Assembly (NCBI RefSeq): GCF_036417845.1
Contig: NC_090016.1
Span: 542,992 to 606,991, forward strand
DNA length: 64,000 nt
Source: Apteryx mantelli
Taxonomy: Eukaryota > Chordata > Aves > Apterygiformes > Apterygidae
Direction: 5' to 3'
A program made the translations under genes and the position numbers. The notes below the pieces were generated by a model. That model saw only the letters and a list, made by a program, of their open reading frames with translations, searched no databases and was not told the origin of the DNA. Below, piece by piece: positions 21,101 to 33,100 of the stretch (the stretch's first letter is position 1; each line of letters begins with the position of its first letter).

Positions 21101-24100
21101 GATGGCGGGGTCGCGTGTTGGTCGTGTGTGGGTCGCGTGTTCTTAGCGTGTTCTTAGCGTGTTCTTCCCCTCGCCATAGGGCCTGGACAAGGAGGCGTCG
21201 CGGCGCCTATCGATGGCGGCGCGGCCGCGTGTGGGAGCCGTGTGGGTCACGTGTGGTTCCCATGTGCTTAGCATGTTCTTGTGTGTCCTTAGCATGTTCT
21301 TAATATGCTCTTAGCGTGTCTTTTCCCCGCCACAGGGCCTGGGCAAGGAAGCGCCGCGACGCCTGTCGACGGCGCCGCGTCCGGCGGGGCCGCGTGTGGG
21401 TCGTGTGTGCTTAACATGTTGCTGTATTTTCTTAGCATGTTCTTAGTATGTTCTTAGCATGTTCTTGGCGTGTTTTCCCCCCCCCGCAGGGCCCGGACAA
21501 GGAGGCGCTGCGGTGCCTGTCGATGGCGCTGCGCCAGGCGGGCCGGGACGCCGGAGCCGTGCGCGAGAGCGTGGAACACGCCAAGGCGGCCGTGCGCCTC
21601 GACCCCGCCGACGGCCGCTCCTGGTGTGAGTCCCGCCGCCGGCACGCGTGTCCTTGGCGTGTGCTGCCGGGCGCCGAGCCCTTTCCTGGTGTATCTATGC
21701 GTATTGGGTCCTTGGCGTGTGTTGGCGTGTGCTGGCGTGTGTTGGTATGTGCTGAGCCCCTTCCCGGTGTGTGTATGTGCGCTGGGATGTCCTTAGCGTG
21801 TGTTAGCGTGTGTTGGCGTGTGCTGAGCCCCTTCCCGGTGCATGTATGTGCGTTGGGGGGTCCTTGGCGTGTGCTGGCATGTGCTGAGGTCCCCTTGGCG
21901 TGTGCGGACGCGCGTGTGGGTCCTTGGCGTGTGCTGAGATCCCCTTGGCGTGTGCAGACGCGTGTGGGGGTCCTTAGCGTGTGCTAGCGTGTGCTGAGCC
22001 CCTTCCCGGTGCATGTATGTGCGTTGGGGGGTCCTTGGCGTGTGCTGGCGTGTGCTGGCATGTGCTGGCGTGTTTGGGAGCCCCTTGGTGCATGTTGGGG
22101 CATGTCAGGACATGCAGGGGGGCCCTTAGCGTGTGCGGGGGGCCCTTGGCGTGTGCGGGGGCCCTTAGCGTGTGCTTAGCGTGTGCTGGCACCCGCAGAC
22201 GCCCCTAGGAGCCCTCAACACGCATCAGGGCGCACGGGGGGCCCCCGACACACGTGGGGACACATGGGCCCTTAGCATGTGCTTAGCGTGTGATTAGCAT
22301 GTGCCAGCACCCACAGACGCCCCTAGGAGCTTTCGACACGCATCGGGGTGCACGGGGGGCCCCCGACACGCGTGGGGACACATGAGGGGGCCCTTAGCAT
22401 GTGCTTGTCATGTGCTTAGCGTGTGCCGGCACCCACAGATGCCCCTGGGAGCCCTCGACACGCATCGGGGCGCACGGGGAGTCCCCGACATGTGAGGGGA
22501 CATGCAAAGGAACCCTTAGCACATGTGAGGGAACCCTTAGCATGTCATTAGCGTGTGCTTAGCGTGTGCTTAGCGTGTGCTGGTGTCTGAAGACACCCCG
22601 GGAGCCCTCAACACGCATCGGGGCGCACGGGGGGCCCCCGACATACATCAGGGACACGTGAGGGGGCCTTAGCATGTGCTTAGCGTGTGCTTAGCGTGTG
22701 CCGGGACCCGCAGACGCTCCTGGGAGCCCTCGACACGCATCGGGGTGCACGGGGGGCCCCCGACACGCGAGGGGACACGCGAAGGAACCCTTAGTGCGTG
22801 TGGGGGGACCCTTAGCGTGTGCTTAGCGTGTGCTTAGCGTGTGGCGGTGCCTGAAGACGCTCCCGGGAGCCCTCAACACGCATCGGGGCGCACAGGGGGG
22901 CCCCGGATACATGAGGGGGGCGGGGCCTGGAGGCGTGTGGGTGGAGGGGGTGGGGGTCCTTAGCGTGTGCTTAGCGTGTGCTTAGCGTGTGCCGGGCGTG
23001 CGCAGACGTGCTGGGCAACGCCTACGCCGCCCTCTTCTTCGCCGGCGGCCAGAGCCCCGAGGCGGCGCGATGGGCCCTGGGGGCCTACGCCCGGGCGGTG
23101 AGCGGGGGGGGGGGGCACGCTATGGGGCAGCCGTGGGGCTGGGGGGGGGTCGCTATGGGGCTGGGGGGTCGCTATGGGGCTGCTATGGGGTTGGAGGATT
23201 GCTATGGGGTTGGGTGTCACTATGGGGTTCCTATGGCGCTGGGGGGGTCGCTATGGGGCTGGGGGTCGCTATGGGGTTGGGGGTGTTGCTATGGGGCTGA
23301 GGGGGTCACTATGGGGCTGGGGGTGTTGCTATGGGGCTGAGGGTTCGCTATGGGGCTGGGGGGGTCGCTATGGGGCTGCTATGGGGCTGGAGGATTGCTA
23401 TGGGGTTGGGGGTCGCTATGGGGTTCCTATGGCGCTGGAGGGGGTCGCTATGGGGCTGGGGGTCGCTATGGGGTTGGGGGTGTTGCTATGGGGCTGAGGG
23501 GGTCACTATGGGGCTGGGGAGGTGCTATGTGGCTGAGGGTTCGCTATGGGGCTGGGGGGGGTCGCTATGGGGCTGCTATGGGGTTGGAGAATTGCTATGG
23601 GGTTGGGTGTCACTGTGGGGTTCCTATGGCGCTGGGGGGGTCGCTATGGGGCTGGGGGTCGCTATGGGGTTGGGGGGGTCACTATGGGGCTGGGGAGGTG
23701 CTATGTGGCTGAGGGTTCGCTATGGGGCTGGGGGTCGCTATGGGGCAGGGGGTTGCTATGGGGCTGGGGAGGTGCTATGGGGCTGGGGGTGGCTATGGGT
23801 TTGGGGGGTCACTATGGGGCTGGGGGGTCGCTATGGGGTTGGGGGGCTGCTATGGGGCTGGGGGGTCGCTATGGGGCTGGGGGGTCACTATGGGGCTGGA
23901 AGGCTGCTATGGGGCTGGGGGCACTATGGGCCTGGGGGGTCACTATGGGGCTGAGGAGATCACTATGGGGCTGGGGGGGTCGCTATGGGGCAGCGGGCTT
24001 GCTATGGGGCTGGGGGTCGCTATGGGGCAGGCGGCACCGTGGGGCTGACGCCATCTTGTCCCTTTTCCCCAGGAGAAGGTGGATCCAGAGGCAGCCAATA

Positions 24101-27100
24101 ACCCCGACCTGCACCTGAACCGGGCCACGGTGAGGGGCGCCGTGGGGCGGGGGGGGGGCGCTGTGGGGCAGAGAAGACACTATGGGGCAGGAAAGAATAG
24201 AGTGGGGTGAGGGGGATGCTATGGGGGGGGGACAGTGAGGGCAGGGGGTGCCGTGGGGCAGGAGACACTGTGGGGCAGGAGGCGCCGTGGGGCAGGGGGA
24301 CACTGTGGGGCAGGGAGTGCCGTGGGGTAGGAGGTGCCGTGGGGCAGGGAGCATCGTGGGCAGGAGACGCCGTGGGGCAAGGAGCGCCATGGGGCAGGAG
24401 ACATCATGGGATGCCCCATCGGTAGCTGCCTTCGCGCCTTAGATGTTCCTGTGGGGGTGGAGCTTAAGCGCTGGGGGAGGGGCTAGGAGCTGAGAGGTGG
24501 GGCCAGGAGCAGCAGCAGAGAGCAGGGCCAGGTGCCCTGGGGGCGGAGCCAGGGGCTGTAGGGGTGGGGCCAGAGCTGTGGGGAAGCCCAGGGGTGGTGT
24601 GGGCGGGGCTACTGGCTGCAGGGGCGGGGCTAGGGGCCACGTGGGCAGAGCCAGGAGCAGTGTGGGTAGGGCTGGGGCAGTGTGGGCAGAGCTAGGGGCA
24701 GCGTGGGCAGGGTCAAGGGCAGTGTGGGCAAGGCCAGGGGCTGTGTGGGTGGGGCTGGGGCTGTGTGGGTGGGGCCAGGGCTGAATGGGTGGGGCCAGGG
24801 CGGCATGGGCAGGGCTAGGGGCCGTGTGGGCAGGGCCAAGGCTGAGTGGGCAGGGCCAAGGCTGAGTGGGCAGGGCCGAGGCTGAGTAGGCAGGGCCGGG
24901 GCAGTGTGGGCAGGGCCAGGAGCCGAGCGGGCAGGGCCAGGGCAGCATAGACAGGGCTAGAGGCAGTGTGGGCAGAACCGGGGCAGTGTGGGCAGGGCTA
25001 GGGTGGCGTGGGCAGGGCTAGGGGCAGTGTGGGCAGGGCTGGGGCTGTGTGGGCGGGGCCAGGGCGGAGTAGGCAGAGCCAGGAACAGTGTGGGCAGGGC
25101 TTGTAGCTGCATGGGCAGGGCTAAGGACAGTGTGGGCAGGGCTAAAGACAGTGCGGGCAGGGCCAGGCGCAGTGTGGGCAGGGCCAGGTGTGGTGTGGGC
25201 GGGGCCAGGGATTCTAGGGGCAGCATGGGTGGGCCTAGGAACCACGTGGGCGGGGCCAGGAGCCAAGCAGGCAGGGCCAGGGCAGCGCAGGCAGGGCCGG
25301 AGGCAGCACAGGCAAGCCCAGGGGAAAGATCCAAAGGGGGAGCACCGGGTCTGCCGGGGTGGGTGGGGCTTGGAGAGGGGGGCGTGGCCTCCTCCAGGCC
25401 CCGCCCCCCCCCCAAGGCGCTCTTGGTTGGGCAGCTGCTGCAGTACGAGGAGAGTTACGGGCAGGCGCTGGAAGGTTTCGCCCGAGCGGCAGCGCTGGAA
25501 CCCGGCTGGGCCGAGCCGCGGCTGCGTCACGGTCGCCTCCTCGACTACCTGGGTCGCCTCTGCGCCCTGCTGGCCAACCGGGTGCGTGGGGGACGCGGGG
25601 GGACACGGGGGGACGTGGGATACGGAGAACGTGAGATACGGAGAACATGAGATACGGAGAACATGAAACATGGAGGAACGTGGGACGTGGAGGAACGTGG
25701 GACGTGGAGGAACGCGGGACACGGATAGACGTGGAGAGACGCGGGGCTTGGAGGAGCGTGGAGGACGTGGAGGAACACGTGGGGGGACATGGATATGGGG
25801 CACGGATGACATGGGGGGACGTGGAGGGACACGGAGAACATGGGGGACGTAGGAGATGTAGAACATAGAGGATATGGATATGGAGGAACTTGGAACATGG
25901 AGGGACGTAGAAGGACGCGGGACACGGGCGAACATGGAAGACGTGGAGGAACACGTGGGAGACATGGAGGGACATGGAGAGACATGGGATATAGACATGG
26001 AAAGACATGGAGGAGTATGGAGGAACGTAGAGAAACATGGGGAGACATAGAGGAACACGGAGAACATGGATATAAGGGATGGAGAACTTGGGGGACATGG
26101 ATATGGGGGGACATGAAAGGACGTGGAGGGACGTGAAAGGACGTGGGGGGACGTGGGGGACATGGAGAGGCGGGATGTGGAGGAACATGGAGAACATGAA
26201 CATAGGGAATGTAGAACATGGGGGACGTAGATATAGGAAGACATGGAGGAACATGGGGGACATGAAGGGACATGGGGGGACATGGACATGGGACATGGAG
26301 GGACATGGGGGACATGGACATGGGACATGGAGGAACGTGGAGAGACGTGGAGGAACGTGGAGGAACGTAGAGAAACATGGAGAGACATGGAGGAACATGG
26401 AGAACATGGACATAGGGGACGTAGAACATGGGGGATGCGGATACGGGGGGACATGGAAGGACATGGGACATGGGGGGACATGAAGGGACGTGGGGGACAC
26501 GGGATATGCATATGGGACATGGACAGGGAGGAACACGGATGAACATGGAAGAACATAAGGAGACATGGAGAAACATGAAGAACATGGGGGACATAGGGGA
26601 TGTAGAACATGGGGGACGTAGATATAGGGGGACATGGAGAGACATGGGGCATGGGGAGACATAGGGGGACATGAAAGGATGTAGGGAGACATAGGACATG
26701 GATATGGGACATGGAGAAATATGGAAGGATATGGAGGAGCGTGGAGAAACGTGGAGGAACATGGGGAGACATGGAGGAACATGGAGAACATGGGGGATAT
26801 AGGGGATGTAGAACATGGGAAACATAGATATGGAGGGATATGGGACATGGAGGGACATGTGGGGACATGAAGGGACATGGGACAGGGGACATGGACATGG
26901 GAACATGGAGAAATATGGAGGAACGTGGGGAGACATGGAGGAACGTGGAGGAACATGGGGAGACATGGAAGAACATGGAGAACCTGGGAGACATAGGAAG
27001 TGTAGAACATGGAGGACATGGGTACGGGGGGACATGGAGGGACGTGGGACATGGGGGGACATGAAGGGACGTGGGGGGACATGGGGCGTGGGGGACATGG

Positions 27101-30100
27101 AGAGGCGGGGGGACGTGGAGGGACATGGGACATGGAGATGAAGGACACGGAGAACACGGCACATAGAGGGACATGAAAGACGTGGAGAAACATGGAGGAA
27201 CAGGGAGAACATGGAGGAACGGGGAAACACGGACACGGAGGAACTTGAGACATGGGACATGCGCAACATGGAGACAAAGGACACGAAAAACATGGAGAAC
27301 ATGGGACACGGAGAAATACACGTAGAGAGGAACACGGAGAACGTGTGGGACATGGATATGGAAGAACATGGACGAACATGAGAGATATGGGGGGACATGG
27401 AGGAACACGGGACACGGAGGAACACGAGAGACACGGAGGAACATGGAGGAACGGGGAGAACACGGAGGAACAGAAGCAACATAGAGGGACATGGGACACG
27501 TGGGACATGGGAGAACATGGAGAGACACGGACGTAGGACATGAGAAACATGGGAGAACATGGAACGCGGAGGGAGACGGACACAAAAGACACGGAAAACG
27601 TGGGATATGGAGGAACACGGAGGGGACACGGGATGGGGGGAGATACACAGAGAAGAAAACACGCCTGAAACACGCGTGTTCTCCATCTACAGGGCAAAGT
27701 GGGGGCGCGGCGGCTGCGGGGGCTGCTGGGGACGCTGCCACCCGCCCTCCTGGGTCCCCTGGGGCGTCCGGGGGGACCGGCGCCCGTCCCCTTGGCCACC
27801 CTGCGCCCCGGACCCAACCCCGGCAAGGTCCTGCTGGGCCGGGTGCTCTTCAGCCTCACGCCTCACGAGCGGGTGCCCTTGTGAGTACACGCGTGTGCGG
27901 GGGACGCGGGGGACGCGGCGTGGGGTGGGGGACAAAGGGTCGCGTCCCCACACGTGTCCCCGTGTCCCATCCCGGTCACCCAGTGTCATTCCCAGCCCCA
28001 TATCTTGGGATCGAGGCCTTTTGGGAGGGCGACACGGGGTGACACGCGTGTGCGGGGACACGTGTGCAGTGCAGGGACCTTCATAGCATGTGGTCGTGTC
28101 CCCACGCGTGTCCCCGCGTCCCATCCCAGCCGCCCCACGTCCTTCCCGGCCCCGTATCTCGGGATCGAGGCCCTTTGGGAGGGCGACACGGGGTGACACG
28201 CGTGTGCGGGGACACGTGTGCATCACTCGGAGCCTCCCGACACGCTTCGACGTCCCCACACGTGTCCCCGTGTCCCATCCCGGCCGCCCCACGTCCTTCC
28301 CGGCCCCGTATCTCGGGATCGTGGCTCTTTGGGAGGGCGACACGGGGTGACACGCGTGTGCGGGGACACGTGTGCATCACTCGGAGCCTCCCGACACGCT
28401 TCGACGTCCCCACACGTGTCCCCGTGTCCCATCCCGGCCGCCCCACGTCATTCCCAGCTCCATATCTCGGGATCGTGGCTCTTTGGGAGGGCGACACGGG
28501 GTGACACGCGTGTGCGGGGACACGTGTGCGTCACGCGGAGCCTCCCGACACGCGGTCGTGTCCCCACACGTGTCCCCGCGTCCCATCCCAGTCACCTCAC
28601 GTCCTTCCCGGCCCCGTATCTCGGGATCGAGGCCCTTTGGGAGGGCGACACGGGGCGACACGCGTGTGCGGGGACACGTGTGCATCACGCGGAGCCTCCC
28701 GACACGCGTCCGCGTCCCCACGTGTGTCCCCGCGTCCCATCCCGGCCGCCCCACGTCCTTCCCGGCCCCGTATCTCGGGATCGAGGCCCTTTGGGAGGGC
28801 GACACGGGGCGACACGCGTGTGCGGGGACACGTGTGCGTCATGCGGAGCCTCCCAACACGCGTCCGCATCCCCACACATGTCCCCGCGTCCCATCCCGGC
28901 CGCCCCACGTCATTCCCAGCCCCATATATTGGGATCGAGGCCCTTTAGGAGGGCGACACGGGGAGACACGCGTGTGCGGGGACACGTGTGCGTCACGCGG
29001 AGCCTCCCGACACGCGTCCGCGTCCCCACACGTGTCCCCGCGTCCCATCCCGGCCGCCCCACGTCCTTCCCGGCCCCGTATCTCGGGATCGAGGCTCTTT
29101 GGGAGGGCGACACGGGGTGACACGCGTGTGCGGGGACACACGTGCGTCACGCGGAGCCTCCCGTCACGCCTCCGCGTCCCCACACGTGTCCCCGCGTCCC
29201 ATCCCGGCCGCCCCATGTCCTTCCCGGCCCCGTATCTCGGGATCGAGGCCCTTTGGGAGGGCGACACGGGGCGACACGCGTGTGCGGGGACACGTGTGCG
29301 TCACGCGGAGCCTCCCGACACGCGTCCGCGTCCCCACACGTGTCCCCGCGTCCCATCCCAGCCGCCCCACGTCCTTCCCAGCCCCATATATTGGGATCGA
29401 GGCCCTTTGGGAGGGTGACACGGGGTGACACGCGTGTGCGGGGACACGTGTGCGTCACATGGAGCCTCCCAACACGCATCCAGGTCCCCACACGTGTCCC
29501 CGTGTCCCATCCCAGCCGCCCCACGTCCTTCCCGGCCCCATATATTGGGATCGAGGCCCTTTGGGAGGGCGACACGGGGCGACACGCGTGTGCGGGGACA
29601 CGTGTGCGTCACGCGGAGCCTCCCGACACGCGTCCGCGTCCCCACGCGTGTCCCCGCGTCCCATCCCGGCCGCCCCACGTCCTTCCCGGCCCCGTATCTC
29701 GGGATCGAGGCCCTTTGGGAGGGCGACACGGGGCGACACGCGTGTGCGGGGACATGTGTGCGTCACGCGGAGCCTCCCGACACGCCTCCGCGTCCCCACA
29801 CGTGTCCCCGCGTCCCATCCCGGCCGCCCCACGTCCTTCCCGGCCCCGTATCTTGGGATCGAGGCCCTTTGGGAGGGCGACACGGGGAGACACGCGTGTG
29901 CGGGGACACGTGTGCGTCACGCGGAGCCTCCCGACACGCGTCCGCGTCCCCACACGTGTCCCCGCGTCCCATCCCGGCCGCCCCACGTCCTTCCCGGCCC
30001 CGTATCTCGGGATCGAGGCCCTTCGGGAGGGCGACACGGGGCGACACGCGTGGGCGGGGACACGTGTGCGTCACATGGAGCCTCCCAACACGCATCCAGG

Positions 30101-33100
30101 TCCCCACACGTGTCCCCACGTCCCATCCCGGCCGCCCCACGTCCTTCCCGGCCCCGTATCTCGGGATCGAGGCCCTTTGGGAGGGCGACACGGGGTGACA
30201 CGCGTGTGCGGGGACACGTGTGCGTCACGCGGAGCCTCCCGACACGCGTCCGCGTCCCCACGCGTGTCCCCGCGTCCCATCCCGGCCGCCCCACGTCCTT
30301 CCCGGCCCCGTATCTCGGGATCGAGGCCCTTTGGGGTGGTGACACGTGGTGACACGCGTGTGCGGGGACACGTGTGCAGTGCAGGGACCTTCATAGCACG
30401 TGGTCGTGTCCCCACACGTGTCCCCGTGTCCCATCCCGGCCGCCCCACGTCCTTCCCGGCCCCGTATCTCGGGATCGAGGCCCTGTGGGAGGGCGACACG
30501 CGACACGCGTGTGCGGGGACACGTGTGCATCACGTGGAGTCTCCCGACATGCGTCCGCGTCCCCACACGTGTCCCCGCGTCCCATCCCGGCCGCCCCACG
30601 TCCTTCCCGGCCCCGTATCTCGGGATCGAGGACCTGTGGGAGGGCGACACGGGGCGACACGCGTGTGCGGGGACACGTGTGTGTCCCGCGGAGCCTCCCG
30701 ACACGCCTCCGCGTCCCCACACGTGTCCCCGCGTCCCATCCCGGCCGCCCCACGTCCTTCCCGGACCCATATCTCGGGATCGAGACCGTTTGGGAGGGTG
30801 ACACGGGCCAACACGCGTGTGCGGGGACACGTGTGCGTCACGCAGAGCCTCACGACACGCTTCCACGTCCCCACACGTGTCCCCGCGTCCCATCCCGGCC
30901 GCCCCACGTCCTTCCCGGCCCCGTATCTCGGGATCGAGGCCCTTCGGGAGGGCGACATGGGGCGACACGCGTGTGCGGGGACATGTGTGCGTCACGCGGA
31001 GCCTCCCGACACGCGTCCGCGTCCCCACACGTGTCCCCGCGTCCCATCCCGGCCGCCCCACGTCCTTCCCGGCCCCGTATCTCGGGATCGAGGCTCTTTG
31101 GGAGGGCGACACGGGGTGACACGCGTGTGCAGGGACACGTGGGCGACACGGGGTGACACGCGTGTGCAGGGACACGTGTGCGTCACGCGGAGCCTCCCGA
31201 TGCGCGTCCGCGTCCCCACACGTGTCCCCGTGTCCCATCCCGGCCGCCCCACGTCCTTCCCGGCTCCATATCTCGGGATCGAGGCTCTTTGGGAGGGTGA
31301 CACGGGGTGACACGCGTGTGCGGGGACACGTGTGCGTCACGCGGAGCCTCCCGACACGCGTCCGCGTCCCCACACGTGTCCCCGCGTCCCATCCCGGCCG
31401 CCCCACGTCCTTCCCGGCCCCGTATCTCGGGATCGAGGCCCTTCGGGAGGGCGACACGGGGTGACACGCGTGTGCGGGGACATGTGTGCGTCACGCGGAG
31501 CCTCCCGACATGCGTCCGCATCCCCACACGTGTCCCCGCGTCCCATCCCGGCCGCCCCACATCCTTCCCGGCCCCGTATCTCGGGATCGAGGCCCTTTGG
31601 GGTGGTGACACGGGGTGACACGCGTGTGCGGGGACACGTGTGCGTCACGCGGAGCCTCCCGACACGCGTCCGCGTCCCCACACGTGTCCCCGCGTCCCAT
31701 CCCGGCCGCCCCACGTCATTCCCAGCTCCATATCTCGGGATCGTGGCTCTTTGGGAGGGCGACACGGGGCGACACGCGTGGGCAGGGACACGCGTGGGCG
31801 GTGACACGCGTGTCCCCGTCCCCCCCCCGCAGCACCCTGGGCCTGGCGGACGGCGCCGGCGCCCCCGTGGCCGTGTCCGTGTACAACGCCGACGCCGCCT
31901 GGGGCGTGTTGGTGGGCGACGCCGTGGCCCTGGCCGAACCCAACGTCCGGCACCACCACGTGCAGCACCAGGGGCAGGTGAGGGCACTGGGAGGCACTGG
32001 GAGGCACTGGGATGGACTGGGATGGATGGGGAGGCACTGGGAGGGGTTCTGGAGTCCCTGGGAGGCACTGGGATGGACTGGGAGGGGGTTGGGAGGCACT
32101 GGGATGGACTGGGAGGCACTGGGAGGGGATTGGGGGGGACTGGGAGGCACTGGGAGGGGATTGGGAGGCACTGGGATGGACTGGGAGGCACTGGGAGGGG
32201 ATTGGGGGGGACTGGGAGGCACTGGGAGGGGTTCTGGGGGCACTGGGAGGCACTGGGAGGGGATTGGGGGGTACTGGGATGGACTGGGAGGAGATTGGGG
32301 GGGACTGGGATGGACTGGGAGGAGATTGGGGGGGACTGGGATGGACTGGGAGGGGACTGGGAGGCACTGGGAGAGCTTCTGGGAGCACTGGGAGGCACTG
32401 GGAGGGGATTGGGGGGTACTGGGATGGACTGGGAGGCACTGGGAGGGGTTCTGGAGTCACTGGGAGGCACTGGGAGGGAACTGGGATGGACTGGGAGGGG
32501 ATTGGGAGGGGATTTGGGGGGGACTGGGAGGCACTGGGAGGGGATTGGGAGGCACTGGGATGGACTGGGAGGTACTGGGAGGAGTTCTGGAGTCACTGGG
32601 AGGCACTGGGAGGGAACTGGGATGGACTGGGAGACGCTGGGAGGGGATTGGGAGGCACTGGGATGGACTGGGAGGGGATTGGGAGGGCACTGGGATGGAC
32701 TGGGAGGCACTGGGAGGGGATTGGGAGGCACTGGGATGGACTGGAATGGACTGGGAGGGGACTGGGAGGCACTGGGATGGACTGGAATGGACTGGGAGGT
32801 ACTGGGGGGCACTGGGAGGGGTTCTGGGGACACTGGGAGGCACTGGGAGGCACTGGGATGGACTGGGAGGGGTCTGGGGGCACTGGGAGGCACTGGGAGG
32901 GGACTGGGAGGCACTGGGAGGGGTCTGGGAGCACTGGGAGGCACTGGGAGGGGACTGGGATGGACTGGGAGGGGTTCTCGGGGCACTGGGAGGCACTGGG
33001 AGGGGACTGGGAGGGACTGGTGTCACTGCTGGTCATTGATGCTCGTTGGGGGCTGCTGGTGGTCACTGGTGGTTACTGGTGGTCACTGGTGCTCATTGGT

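Noticed and set aside
25018-27741. 907-codon and overlapping open frames on the minus strand of TTC5 intron 7
   Set aside because: They cross repeats, real TTC5 exon 7 and exon 8 on the opposite strand, and show no domain, only Ser/Pro/His/Cys repeats from GACATGG units.
28377-31457. Series of 142-codon minus-strand frames
   Set aside because: The same frame recurs every 154 bases because of the satellite unit. This is not a gene family.
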